In this document: positions 10,319 through 22,010 of the stretch, one piece after another | Layout: every line of letters starts with the position of its first letter | How positions within the stretch are numbered: position 1 is the first letter of the stretch | NCBI GenBank assembly: GCA_032622095.1 | Contig: CP136065.1 | Span: 93,877,343-93,941,342 of the forward strand | Direction: 5' to 3' | Length of the DNA: 64,000 nucleotides | Origin: Siphonodentalium dalli | Lineage: Eukaryota > Mollusca > Scaphopoda > Gadilida > Siphonodentaliidae | Program-made: the position numbers and the translations under genes | The notes under the pieces: model-generated | Told to the model about the DNA's origin: nothing | The model's database searches: none | The model's input: the letters and a program-made list of their open reading frames with translations, nothing else

Positions 10319-13205
10319 ATCTATATCTATATTTACGAATGTCTGTCTGTCTGTCTGTCTGCCTGTGTTCTATAGACATTCACAGGGGACCACCTAGATG
10401 GCACAAAAGCGGTCTAATAGGGGTAACTTTTTACGAGAAAGATAATGGCGAGGGTTAGAATTTTCTAAAGTGACGCCGTTGTTGTCAGGGGCAGAAAAAG
10501 GGCGAGGGGCAGAAAAAAAATTTGTCGCCGATTGCCACCAAACATATATATAATCATCCCCATAATATGAGGAATCTAATGGTGTGGTTTAAATATATCA
10601 AAAGTCGCGCCGTTCGCGTCAGGGATGTCCGTAAGCGGAGATCAAAATAATTTTAGAGCCGAATTCCACCAAATTGATGCACATTCTTCTGAGATCTTCT
10701 CCATGATACAAGGAATCTTATTGTGTGATTTAAAGACGCCAAGTTGGTGTCGTTGGGATGAGATATTTGGGGGGCGCGGTGGGTGGGTACTTAATCTGAT
10801 AAGAATTGGTTTAGTCGCCGATTGCCACCAAACTTATATAAATTCATCCCCATGGTATGAGGTGTCTAATGGCGTGGCTTAAAGCTGTCAAAAGTGGCGT
10901 CATTCGAGTCAGGGGTGCACTGAAAGGGAGAGGGGCACCACAATTGATACACAATATTTTTAGCGCCAATTTCCACCAAATTGATACACATTCTTATCCA
11001 TGATATGAGGAATCTAATCGTGTGATTTTAAAGACGTCATATTGGTGCTGCTTTGGTGAGAGATGGGGTGGGGTGGGGTGGGGTGGTCACTAAATTTGAT
11101 AAAATTTGTTTAGTCGCGGATTAGCACCAAACTTACAAATAATAATCTCCATGATATCAGGAGTCTAATTGTGTAGTTTAAAGATGTCAAAAGTTGGACC
11201 ATTCGAGTCAGGGGTGCCTAGAGGGTGAGAGGGACACAAACATTGATAAACAATATGTTTAGCGCCGATTTCCACCTGATTTATAAATATTCTTCTCCGT
11301 GATACGAATAATCTAATCTAATCTGTGGTTTAAATGCGCCAAATTGGTGCTTTTTGTGTGAGAGATATGCAATGGTGGCCCTAAATTTGATAGGAATTTG
11401 TATACTCGCCAATTTTCATAATTTTTATATAAATTCATCTCTATAATGAGTCTAATTGTGTGGTTTAATGATGTCAAACGTAGTGGCGCAGCTTCGGTCC
11501 GAAATAGGGACGGGAGGGTCACCAAAAACTTATAGAAATATGTGTAGTGCCAATTACCATCAAACTCATCCACGCTCTTCTCAAATGATACAATGAATCA
11601 AATATTTGCGAATATCTGTCTGTGTTCTATATATAACTTTAAGGGTACAATCGAGATGGTACCAAGGCGGCCTAACAGGGATAACTTTTTAAGGAAGATA
11701 ATGGTGCGGGTTAAAATTTTATAAAGTGACGTTGTTGGTGTCAGGGGAGGGGCTATTTTAGCGCAGGTTTCGACCAAATTGATATATTATTCTTCTCCGT
11801 GATACGAGGACTATAAACGTGTGATTTAAAGACGCGAAATTGGTGCCGTTTGGTTAGAGATTGGGGGGGTGGGGGGTAATAACTATGATAAGAATTTTGT
11901 TAGTTGCCGACTAACACCAAACTTATATATAATCATCTCCATTATATAATGCATGCACGAGTCTAATAGAAGTGGTTTAAATGTGACAAAAGTGGCGCGC
12001 GGTTCAAGTCCTGCATGAGGGGAGTTGCACCAAAGTTGATACAAATATATTTAGCACTTATTGCACCAAATTCATGCACGTTCTTCTCTAATGATATGAT
12101 GAATTAAATCACATTTTGTGTCGTTTGGGTCATGGATGGCGAGAGGAGATTCATTAGCATTTATAAGATTGTTCAATTCGCCGATATCCAACAAAGTTAT
12201 ATATAGTCATCTCCCAGGCCATCTCCATGTCGTTCTAAGGAGTTTTTGGCATTCCAATTTCACAATCTCGACAAATGGTGACCGAATTAAGTCGCTTGAA
12301 CATATTTATATGGGGATGGAAATCAGGGCATTCCTATAATGATCTAGCAACACAGATACATAGCAGAAAGCATTAAAAGTATATTTATATCAATCCATTT
12401 AAGAGATACATACATTCATTCAAACTGAGAGACCTTGAATCGTCAGAGGATTGCATATTAGAATGGCTCATGTATATATATACACGATTGAGTCTGTCCC
12501 ATTCAATATAGTTTCCACAAAAAAAGTTACAATTGCCAAGAGATATGGAAATATAGAGCAGGCCTGTTCCAAAATAGTGGTCACAGTGTGAAGTCAAATA
12601 TGGTTACTTCTGAGATAAAGGAAAACGCAGTCCGTAGCACATGACTTTTCAGGATCCTCCAATCGTGACATCTGACAAGGGTATATATCTGCCCGATACA
12701 GAGGATTTCTTTCATTTTTTAGAACAGACTCATCGCCTAACATACACAACTCAAAATATCGCTGTGTCTGGCACATATATAGTATATAGCACCAGAACAG
12801 CGGAGCACCTGGACATATCTTTAAAACATCTGTATCTTCATGAAGATATGATAAACTAAAATATGTAAAACACAATTCTCGTCTTTTTTTCGAACTAATG
12901 CGTTTACGATGTTCATGTTTCATGCTATAAAGTATGAAGTATACGCAGTTGTAAATAAATAAATACTTCTTTATTGGTGGGACGGATTAAACGCGATAAA
13001 CAAAATGATAATCGCTCCGACCTGACAAGTGAGCCACTACTTATATTCCATGTGTAAGAATCATGTTTTGTGATGCCATTTGGATATACAATTTATGAGA
13101 ATACGTGTAACACTTTGAGAGTAAGAGTATTCTCTATTCCCACCAAATATCCACAGAGGGGTTCACATCACTTTAACCTGGGCAACGCCGGGTAACCATG
13201 CTAGT
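10319..13205 (+). mobile_element. Helentron-like element with TCTG start and terminal hairpin
   Basis: The 5' end reads CTATATCTATATTTACGAATG followed by a TCTG microsatellite (about 10339-10362). The 3' end has a hairpin, ACCTGGGCAACGCCGGGT (13176-13193), then seven bases and CTAGT (13201-13205). Hairpin plus CTAG-type end is the hallmark of Helitron-group rolling-circle elements; the TCTG run and core tandem repeats match the non-autonomous Helentron or pearl style. Sequence on both sides joins as one arm of the surrounding TIR element, so the insertion point can be read. It has no replication-initiator/helicase gene. The interior outside the core array, 12340-13140, is featureless. Confidence 0.7.
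10480..12340. repeat. Core tandem array of the Helentron-like element, ~150-bp units
   Basis: About a dozen diverged units carry the text CGCCGATT(G/T)CCACCAAA, then CATGATATGAGGAATCTAAT, then GTGTG(A/G)TTTAAAGACG. They recur roughly every 145-155 bases, alternating between two variants, which gives a higher-order period near 290-300. Homopurine stretches such as (GGGGT)n occur near 11060. There is no coding potential. Confidence 0.7.
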
Positions 13206-13885
13206 ATACTATAAAAACCGAAAACTGCACCCCTCTAGCCCGTGCGATTGCCACATAATTTGGGGTGGGCCACCCTACCGCGTTGTTTATTTGGCCAAAA
13301 TCGGTTCATCGGTACCAAAACGGCTATGGTTGCCATTTTGGCCACCTCCTGTGGCAACCGCACGGGCTAGAGTGGGGCGGTTTTCGGTTTTTATAGTATA
13401 ATTTGGGGTGGACCACCCTACCGCGTTGTTTATTTTGTCAAAATCGGTTCATAAATAACAAAACGGCTATGGTTGCAATTTTGGCCACCTCCTGTGGCAA
13501 CCGCACGGGCTAGAGGGTGCAGTTTTTGGTTTTATAGTAGAGTTTGGGGTGGGCCACCCTACCGCACCGTTTATTTGTTCAAGATTGAATGTTTCCGAAT
13601 AGGGAATAAGGAACTGGGAATAAGTAACCGATGTCACCGTAGTTTTAACCTTAAAATAACAAAAAACCGTCGGAAAAGCGAACCGTCGGAATAGCGAACC
13701 TTCGGAATAGAGATATGTCGCCTTTTTTTAGACTTTTAAATTGTTTTCGCCGATGTGGCCGTGTATGAGCCCGAACTTGTTTCCGACAATTTCCGCTCCC
13801 ATGGTCATTCGCCACATTTCCCAAATTTTTCGAATAAGTAACGGAATTCACGCTGCTCTTATTTGATGGGATACCATATACGTAC

Positions 13886-14184
13886 CCATCCGTGGATCCT
13901 GCCACAATAACGATTTTATTTGAAAGTCGACCTCGTACTGTCGTAACATGATCCGAGAATGTCCGATGTGGCGAATTTCTGGGATTCTGGTATCCCCGCC
14001 ACCGATGATGAAGCACAAAACCAGAGAACATTCGACGATTAACAATATCAACAGTCCGATAGTATCTGTTCTGCCAGTTCAAATCCACACCAAGGCCCAC
14101 ACATCTTTCTCTCTCGCCGCAGAAATATCGAAGCGTTGAACTACTGTACACGGTTCTGAACTGTCTCACAAAAAGTGTGGCCAT
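13886..14184 (-). CDS. DHRS4: DHRS4-like dehydrogenase, exon 1 with start codon
   Basis: The first coding exon runs from ATG at 14184 to a GG|GTACGT donor. It encodes residues 1-99 plus two bases of Gly100. Residues 86-100 read RLSNKIVIVAGSTDG, the first strand and glycine-rich loop of a short-chain dehydrogenase of the DHRS4 type (family text LANKVALVTASTDG). The 85 residues before it are rich in Arg, Ser and Tyr and poor in acids at the start, which fits a mitochondrial presequence. The lead is longer than the roughly 30 residues usual in DHRS4. Met52 could be an alternative start, leaving a 34-residue lead. With exons 2-4 this gives 190 residues; the catalytic half lies off the left edge. 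Conceptual reading past the donor is intron. Confidence 0.9.
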
Positions 14185-15123
14185 TATCGCTTACACGGCG
14201 AATGTATGAGCTGATAAATGCTCGCTTATATTCACGCCAAAATGCGTATAAAATGTGATGAAACACAGCATCGACATTAAGGCCCACAGCATGCATGCAT
14301 GACTTGCGAATTCACAATAACTGTTCAGAAAACTTCACGACCCATTTGCGCAATTTAATCATGAATGGTGAAATATATGGTAAGTATTTTGAAGTATCAA
14401 AAATACTAACTGAATGTATAAATTATGACCGCATTGGAGGTCATGTATATGTATAGTTAACGACTAAGTTAATTAGGAGGAAACCTAATATTGCTGCATG
14501 ATTGTGAGAATTAAGAAATAAGTTCAAGGTTAGGTCGCTAGTCCGCAAATGTGTAGCTTTTCGAACTTACGGTAACCGGTCCGGGTTGGTTTGTGTGTAC
14601 GAATTGCAATTAGTGATATCATAAAATGAATTAATTTTCTTCAGAATGTAAGTATGCCTATATTTAGGGACAATAGAGGAACGTGGGTGTGCTATCTGGG
14701 ATATATGTAAATTTATTTTCTGCACCCAACATATATATAATGTGGTATTCTAATTAGTCTATGCATGCATAACATTGGATCACCATAATAATCTCACGCA
14801 TGTGAGATATTGCTTAGTGACGATCATCGACCACACGGGTGTGATATATGTAACTTCGTTCTGCGTATCCATTTTATGTATAATTTGTTTTATAAATAGT
14901 CTATATTTCGAGTTATACGTTCAGCACTCGAGAACACGAGTACTATGTTTACATTGTATTTACAATTATACACCATTCGCATGTGATCATTATAACGTCA
15001 CATGTCTATATTTATACATTGAGTTCATGTGCTTGTGATTTGATCTCTTGATTTATGTACGACATATTTGTAAATGACCATGTACAAATTATATCTCTCC
15101 TCAAAATGAGGCAATAAAGAATA
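14185..15123. other. Upstream flank of the DHRS4-like gene, no gene seen
   Basis: This is the presumed 5' UTR and promoter side of the DHRS4-like gene. I see no convincing TATA box, no other exon and no structured repeat, only AT-rich DNA with scattered GATATC motifs. Confidence 0.4.
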
Positions 15124-16537
15124 TATTATAAACGTAAACAACCAATAATCAACGTGAACAACATATATTGTCAAGAAGGTGGAGGCCAATAACCGATCAC
15201 ACACCTGCTCATATGTATATCTATGCTCGATAAACATACCTATATAGCATCAATAGCCTAGCTATTGCATTAGTAATAATGATCACATATATGTAACTAT
15301 AATAAAAAGTTGTGAACTTCTAGAGAACTGATTAGTTTCAGATGAAACATAAATCTCAATCTAATAGAATATTGGGGAGGGAGGGTGGGAAAATGAATCA
15401 TGATAATCAAAATATGGGAATTATGTTTGCCCAAATCAATTAATTTGTACAACACCTGAACCAAAATGGCGTAAGCATAGACTGTGCACGCACCGTACAT
15501 AATACCTATTCAACAAGGGGATAACCCACTCTATTTATTTTCGATTGCTTCAAAAATAAAATTGATTATTTTATAATCAAGCTTTTATTAAAAAAAATTA
15601 TTATTGATATCACTAAATGATTTCTAGTTTGTGATATCACATATTCGATGTTATGATATCTTAAATGCATTTTATGATATCACTAATTCGATTTAGTGAT
15701 ATCATATATTCATTTTGTGATATCAATAAATACTAGTTATTTTATGATATCACATATACGAATTTATTATATCACTATTTCACGGACTCACTTGTATACC
15801 GTTCTTCTATTTATTATGTATTTAGTGATATCAATAACTCATTTTATGATATCACTAAATGAATATATGATATCACAAAATCGAATATATGATATCATTA
15901 AATAGATTATGATATCACGAATGATTTTAAGACATATAGGATCTCCAACGAGTTATGTTGGGATATAAGATTTTATAAAACGAGTTATCAAATTTATCAA
16001 AGAAATTTCATAAAATCTTATATCCAAACATAACGAGTTGAGGATATTGTATATCACATAAAAAACTAGAGCTTTGTGCCTTTTTAACAATCAAAATCCT
16101 TAACAGAAACTTTAAAATCTACACATTTGCATTGTTGGCTGATACTCTTCACCGCCGTTTACGACAGTATTGCGCGCTCGAGCTGCCGACGGAAAATATA
16201 GTCCCCCAATGTGCCTATTTGTTATTGTGTCTATTTTCGTTAGTGCAACGAGTTGAACAATAGGTTAAGTTTAATTAACAAACCAATCATTTTTGCATTG
16301 CCTGGTGTTGTCATGTGTGGCTTTACGAAATAGTATTAATCCGCCTGATACAATGTAAAGTCATTTTGTTAGTGGGACGCACGCGCCTATTCTTCACAAG
16401 TGAGAGATACGGATATATGTAATGGCTTTTCTGACGATATAGTTGGGGTTTTATGTGATATATCATTGTCTCCAATTTGTGATATCATAAATTCATTTCT
16501 GGATATTACAAGATCGAATTGTTGATATAACAAATTA
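15124..16537. repeat. 1.4-kb duplicated segment, copy 1
   Basis: The segment runs from TATTATAAACGTAAACAACC to GATATAACAAATTA and is repeated almost identically at 17672-19073 in the same orientation, with only small indels. It includes a block dense in GATATC palindromes (15605-15930). No conserved coding frame exists in it. Confidence 0.9.
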
Positions 16538-17671
16538 TTACCACTTTATAGGGCGTTCTCTAGGCCATTGATAATGTTTTTCGGAGCGTTCCAAATAGCG
16601 TATTGTTACCAAAACAGCGGGCCGCGGGCCGATAATGAGAAGCCTAGTTCAATATCGGCCCGCCGCCCGGAAACTATAGATCTCGTTTATTATCGCGAGA
16701 GTTACGTCCCTTCAACTTCCGATCTGGCGTGTTTATTTCAAGAAAATAATGGGAAGATATATCCGATTTCCTCGACACTATAGTGGTTTTATGATTGGAA
16801 TTCACGCTATATGATTGAATTATTGTATCAAGCGTAAGTATGTATTGATAATTTTAGCTGTCAACCTCTCATTGTTTGTTACTCGTCTCCAATGCTGGGT
16901 TTTCCCCTGTCCTATTTTCGAGACTCCGTCAGTCCGTGTCAGCTGACAAGTCAAATGGTATCAAATTTAAATGTTCTTCAAAATATTTCTCTCTTAATCT
17001 ACTTCATTATTCCACTATACTTCATTATTCCAACACTTGGAAAGATTGTGTCCTGGTCCCTCCCCGTGGCCAGTCAAAAACTGCTAGTTAATTTAAGAAA
17101 AAAATATTGTCCTACATTTGGACAACATTGCCATTGGAATTGTCATCTGTTGGAATTTCTACTACATTTGGTCAAATAAAGGGTGTTGTAGGGTGGATAC
17201 CCATTTCATACAGATCCAAAATGGCCACCGCCCAGATGGTGTCAAACGGGAGACCTATAGATATATAGATGATCACCTGAAATCCTAAATATTGGTGGAA
17301 TCGCCATCTAAAGCTGTATGGGTGCTCTCTAGCCTCTCTATTTGTGCACACGGTTGTTTGTTGTGTATTCCTATGCGATTTTCATTCTTTCTTCGAACCA
17401 TTATCAAGTGGTATAAGGATACACTTTAAATACATGCGGCACATACCAAATCGCTGTTGTCTGCTGATAGTTGGTCCATTTTTATGTCTGGCCTAAATTG
17501 ACACGACTCGTAATGAATTGTCAATTACCAGAGTGCTGATCAGCGCGCGTTCACTATTAGTAATTATGTTGTGATCACAGTAATGCGCGACACGTGACTT
17601 CATACAGATCTGTATACAGTTCTATATCAGTGTAAATTCACCCTTAGTTCAGATTCAAATGGGATATTTAT
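16538..17671. other. Unique sequence between the duplicated segments
   Basis: No gene, hairpin or tandem repeat was recognised. Open frames are short and lack homology I can see. Together with copy 1 this could form a 2.55-kb unit of which the second copy is truncated. Confidence 0.4.
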
Positions 17672-19073
17672 TATTATAAACGTAAACAACCAATAATCAA
17701 CGTGAACAACATATATTGTCAAGAAGGTGGAGGCCAATAACCGATCACACACCTGCTCATATGTATATCTATGCTCGATAAACATACCTATATAGCATCA
17801 ATAGCCTAGCTATTGCATTAGTAATAATGATCACATATATGTAACTATAATAAAAAGTTGTGAACTTCTAGAGAACTGATTAGTTTCAGATGAAACATAA
17901 ATCTCAATCTAATAGAATATTGGGGAGGGAGGGTGGGAAAATGAATCATGATAATCAAAATATGGGAATTATGTTTGCCCAATCAATTAATTTGTACAAC
18001 ACCTGAACCAAAATGGCGTAAGCATAGACTGTGCACGCACCGTACATAATACCTTATTCAACAAGGGGATAACCCACTCTATTTATTTTCGATTGCTTCA
18101 AAAATAAAATTGATCAAGCTTTTATTAAAAAAAATTATTATTGATATCACTAAATGATTTCTAGTTTGTGATATCACATATTCGATGTTATGATATCTTA
18201 AATGCATTTTATGATATCACTAATTCGATTTAGTGATATCATATATTCATTTTGTGATATCAATAAATACTAGTTATTTTATGATATCACATATACGAAT
18301 TTATTATATCACTATTTCACGGACTCACTTGTACCGTTCTTCTATTTATTATGTATTTAGTGATATCAATAACTCATTTTATGATATCACTAAATGAATA
18401 TATGATATCACAAAATCGAATATATGATATCATTAAATAGATTATGATATCACGAATGATTTTAAGACATATAGGATCTCCAACGAGTTATGTTGGGATA
18501 TAAGATTTTATAAAACGAGTTATCAAATTTATCAAACAAGTTTCATAAAATCTTATATCCAAACATAACGAGTTGAGGATATTGTATATCGCATAAAAAA
18601 CTAGAGCTTTGTGCCTTTTTAACAATCAAAATCCTTAACAGAAACTTAAAAATCTACACATTTGCATTGTTGGCTGATACTCTTCACCGCCGTTTACGAC
18701 AGTATTGCGCGCTCGAGCTGCTGACGGAAAAATATAGTCCCCCAATTTGCATATTTGTTATTGTGTCTATTTTCGTTAGTGCAACGAGTTGAACAATATG
18801 TTAACTTTAATTAACAAACCAATCATTTTTGCATTGCCTGGTGTTGTCATGTGTGGCTTTACGAAATAGTATTAATCCGCCTGATACAATGTAAAGTCAT
18901 TTTGTTAGTGGGACGCACGCGCATATTCTTCACAAGTGAGAGATACGGATATATGTAATGGCTTTTCTGACGATATAGTTGGGGTTTTATGTGATAAATC
19001 ATTGTCTCCAATTTGTGATATCATAAATTCATTTCTGGATATTACAAGATCGAATTGTTGATATAACAAATTA
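17672..19073. repeat. 1.4-kb duplicated segment, copy 2
   Basis: This is a direct copy of 15124-16537. Differences are single-base changes and short indels, for example a loss near 18113 where copy 1 reads ATTATTTTATAATCAAGC. Homology stops abruptly at CAAATTA on the right in both copies. Confidence 0.9.
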
Positions 19074-19500
19074 GTAAGTATTTAGTAATAGCAATAATTC
19101 GATTTTGTGATATCATAAAATGTTGGGGAATTAGTGATGTCACAAAAATGATTTTAAGACATTACAAAATGGAATTAGTCATATCATAAATTCGAATATA
19201 TGATATCACAAAATAAGATAGCATTTAGTGATATCAATAATTAGAGTTTATTATATCATAAAATGTTGAAGGAATAGTAGTCCTGCTATGCCAATTCTGT
19301 TTACTAATATCACAAAATGAATTAGTGATATCGCTAATAGCTTACTTTCTTGTGATATCAATAATTCGATTTTATGATATCAAATTTTTTATTTATGATA
19401 TCACAAATTGGAAATAGTGATATCTTAAAAGCATTTTGTGATATCATGAAATATTAAATGATATCATATATATATGATATATATGATATATATATCATAC
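19010..19500. repeat. GATATC-palindrome-rich island
   Basis: The hexamer GATATC or a one-base variant recurs about every 20-40 bases, usually as (T)GTGATATCA followed by AAAAT or CAAATTCGA. The same style is found at 590-760, 15600-15930 and 18140-18460. It ends in a TATATGATATATATGATATA run near 19460-19495. No gene is present. Confidence 0.7.
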
Positions 19501-19706
19501 ATAGCAGACAGCCGGAATTTCGATCAAAATATATGCCAGGAACAAAACGTTTGACGAGAAGCACCCATAACCCAAACTACATGCAGGGTTTACCTCCCTT
19601 GATGACTCGGTAAAACCGCTGCTACCGGCGACATTTTACCCATATTTGGTGGACTTCCGCGATATTTAGATATATACTAAGCGACCAGACCAACATGGTG
19701 TCCTTG

Positions 19707-20181
19707 TTAAAGGTACTCAATCCGATCAGACGCTCCTAAATTACTATTTCTTTGGCTTCGGGGGTAAAAAAAAGAAGATATGATTTGAGCCGAAGAACCC
19801 ACTCATCAAAGCTCAGGGTGATTATAATTATATCGATTTTAGAAGTTTGCAATTTCTATCGTTTGTGGTACAGAATTTGTGCAGAAGCACGTGATGAAAC
19901 GGACGAAGATGCGAATGAAGATGGATAACTCTAAAATCAAGTGTTATTATTACCACTTGATTTTAGAGTTATCCATCTTTATTCGCATCTTCGTCCGTTT
20001 CACCACGTGCTTCTGCACAAGTTTTGGTCAACAAACAATAGAAATTGCAAACTTCAAAAATCGATATATAATCATCCTGAGCTTTGACGGGTGGGTTCCT
20101 CGACTCGAATCAAATATGTTTTACTCCCGAATCCAAAGAAATAGTAATTTAGGAGCGTCTGATCGGATTGAGTACATTTAA
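19707..20181. mobile_element. 475-bp foldback palindrome bounded by TTAA
   Basis: The left half, starting AAGGTACTCAATCCGATCAG, returns inverted on the right, ending CTGATCGGATTGAGTACAT. The fold centre is near 19950 (CTCTAAAATCAAGTG against CACTTGATTTTAGAG). TTAA stands at both outer edges (19707-19710 and 20178-20181), which suggests a piggyBac-type foldback element, although the very ends match imperfectly. The same terminal text occurs inside the 1.74-kb elements near 4224 and 6160. Confidence 0.75.
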
Positions 20182-21058
20182 GCATACAAAATATCGAACA
20201 CAATTTGTGTAAATATTGAACCTTAAGTTTGAAAAGTCCCACTAAAATGTAAGAACTATATTTCGAAACGGTGTGATTCGGTTCTCCGATTATTTTATCA
20301 TCAGAAAAGTCTAAACGCGCGTGTACCACATTGTCACACATCGCACGGCAAGTCAAACACAAGAGTTCTAATTTGCTGCAATTTTGACGTGTATACAGCT
20401 TGCCAAAATCGTCAACAAAACTACCGCTCTGATTTTCCAAGTATGACTGGTGCGCTCCGGTAGAGATTGCTATATATATACCACCACACGATAACCCCAT
20501 CTCCCATGGAGACCAGCGTCACCGCAATATAAAACATGCGAAGATGGTTTGCCCCTCCAAAGCACCATATGGCTTCTTTGGGCAGGTTCTGTGATGTTCA
20601 GCTTATTCATTCAGGCTCACTCCCGGCCGGTACCTACGTGTATAGTGCATTTAATATAGTTTTCTATATCTAAAGATGATGGTACATGCATTTCCATTAA
20701 GTTTACAACTAAGTCTGACGCATCGAGTGCGATCCCATTTGACCGACACAACATCACTTGTATGCACATGTACTCAAACATACCAGGAGTTCGGCGTGTT
20801 GTGGTGCGATGAACCTGATAACAGAATAGCGACGGAGAGTCAGCTCCTTTTGTCAGAAATATTCAGCAAGATACTTCTTAGACTTGGAGGGGGGGTCTGT
20901 TGAACTGTATTGGCAAATACCGTCATGACAGTGGCGTTAAACATATATTTACCGAGGACGATATCTTTGGACCATTTGCCATTGAAAGTGTCTTGAAAGG
21001 CTTTCACTATTCCAGAATAATCCAAGGTAAATTGCTATTGGAGTGGAGTGCTATATAA
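20182..21058. other. Intergenic stretch, nothing recognised
   Basis: No gene, RNA or clear repeat was recognised. The open frames on both strands are short and unconserved to my eye. A purine run, GGAGGGGGGGT, lies near 20886. Confidence 0.4.
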
Positions 21059-21370
21059 GTGGAGCTCCGTGGTCCAGTGGTTAGCATATAGGACTTGTAT
21101 TCGCTGTAAATACGTCGATATGGGTTCGCAGCGCGTCGCTGGTCATTGAGTTTTCATTGAGTGGCTTGGCCGCTTTGAGCGACGTGCAATTGTCGGATTG
21201 CTCTCTTTTTCAAAACAGCTGCGCCAAGTTGTGACCATCGAGCAAGGTATCTCGCACTGTGTTAAACGAGTAACAGTCAGCTTGTCATACTGATCAGAGC
21301 ATGTTTTGATCAAACCAGAGCAGTGCACGCAAAGGCTGCAGCCGGTTCATTGGTTGGCTTGTATATACAA
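21059..21370 (+). mobile_element. tRNA-derived SINE candidate
   Basis: The head reads like a decayed tRNA: TGGTCCAGTGGTTAGCAT matches the polymerase III box A, and GGGTTCGCAGC, about 50 bases on, matches box B. A tRNA-unrelated body follows (from about 21145, CTTTGAGCGACGTGCAATTG). It cannot be a working tRNA because the acceptor stem and anticodon loop do not fold. The right end is approximate. Confidence 0.5.
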
Positions 21371-21519
21371 AAGAATGAGGTAATATTGTACCAAGCGTAT
21401 TAGAGCAAATAATTGATTAATCGTTATATAAACTGGTCATTATTATGTTGGTTTTCTTTTTATATTACCCTTTTAATATATTTAGGGGGACCTGACCTTT
21501 GTCCAAAGCTATATTTCAT

Positions 21520-21806
21520 TTAAACCACACCTGTTATTGAAAGGGCTTTCCGGAGTATATGAGCACTCCCAATTTGGGCTATCTTTTGTGCTTCATATCA
21601 GTATGGCGATATTTTGCCGGGGATGCTCTCTATGTGTTTTTTGAATGTGTTTCTGATCAGACCTAGATCACTAATGGTCACGGGGATAATGGTGGTTTTC
21701 ATCCGCCACGTGCGGCTGATCTCTATTTCTATGGTCTTATATTTGGAATCTTCTCGGGCTCCTTTCTTGCCATATTTGTATCTGATGGCACAGCAATGTC
21801 TATGAA
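21520..21806 (-). pseudogene. LINE ORF2 3'-end fragment
   Basis: On the minus strand a frame opens FIDIAVPSDTNMARKEPEKI. After a frameshift it reads KYKTIEIEISRTWRMKTT..., then GLIRNTF and HIESIPGKIS, and finally IGSAHILRKALS. This order is typical of the C-terminal domain after reverse transcriptase in many invertebrate LINEs. It is broken by at least one frameshift and a stop. The rest of the element is missing. Confidence 0.75.
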
Positions 21807-21947
21807 CGCCGAGAATGACAAATATTATTTAACAAAAAATCCTAACTGTAACTGTGGATACAAAATCGAAGATGCTGATCACTTTCTGTTTACTTGTCCT
21901 CTTTATTTAAATGAAAGAGCTATACTGGAAGAAAAAATAAAGATATA
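21807..21947 (+). pseudogene. LINE C-terminal Cys/His-knuckle fragment
   Basis: The plus-strand frame reads ENDKYYLTKNPNCNCGYKIE then DADHFLFTCPLYLNER, ending at TAA. The spacing CxCG...H(F)...CP is the zinc-knuckle-like tail seen downstream of reverse transcriptase in jockey/CR1-type LINEs. It abuts the minus-strand LINE fragment head to head. Confidence 0.65.
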
Positions 21948-22010
21948 ATAATACTTAGTACGCTGATTCAATACCTTACCCGATCCCCTTAACCAATCTT
22001 TTATATATAT

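Larger units (their letters stand above)
10219..13643. mobile_element. TIR element carrying a nested Helentron-like insertion
   Basis: About 95 bases at 10219-10310 reappear inverted at 13550-13643 (ACTACGGTGACATCGGTTAC and onward, with few mismatches). The octamer TTTAACCT stands just outside the right end and four bases outside the left end, which may be an 8-bp target duplication. Removing the inner insertion (about 10319-13205) leaves a roughly 540-bp non-autonomous element whose right half has 141-bp tandem units (13260, 13401, 13542; CCACCCTACCGCGTTG). The superfamily is uncertain. Confidence 0.75.
8942..13885 (-). other. Intron 1 of the DHRS4-like gene (4.9 kb)
   Basis: The intron begins GTACGT at 13885 and ends TAG at 8942. 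It contains a TTAA MITE (9027-9198) and a nested pair of elements (10219-13643). The part 9199-10206 has no recognised gene; it holds a poly-C run near 9533, a TTTA microsatellite near 9966-9990, and a fragment of the TTGGAAATTTCC repeat near 9370-9440. Confidence 0.8.

Noticed and set aside
13651-13885. C-terminal part of the long minus-strand frame starting at 14184
   Set aside because: Homology to DHRS4 stops exactly at the GTACGT donor (13885), and phase joins to the exon at 8941. The rest is intron read-through.
21059-21135. Possible functional tRNA gene
   Set aside because: Box A and box B look right, but acceptor and anticodon stems do not pair, and a SINE-like body follows.
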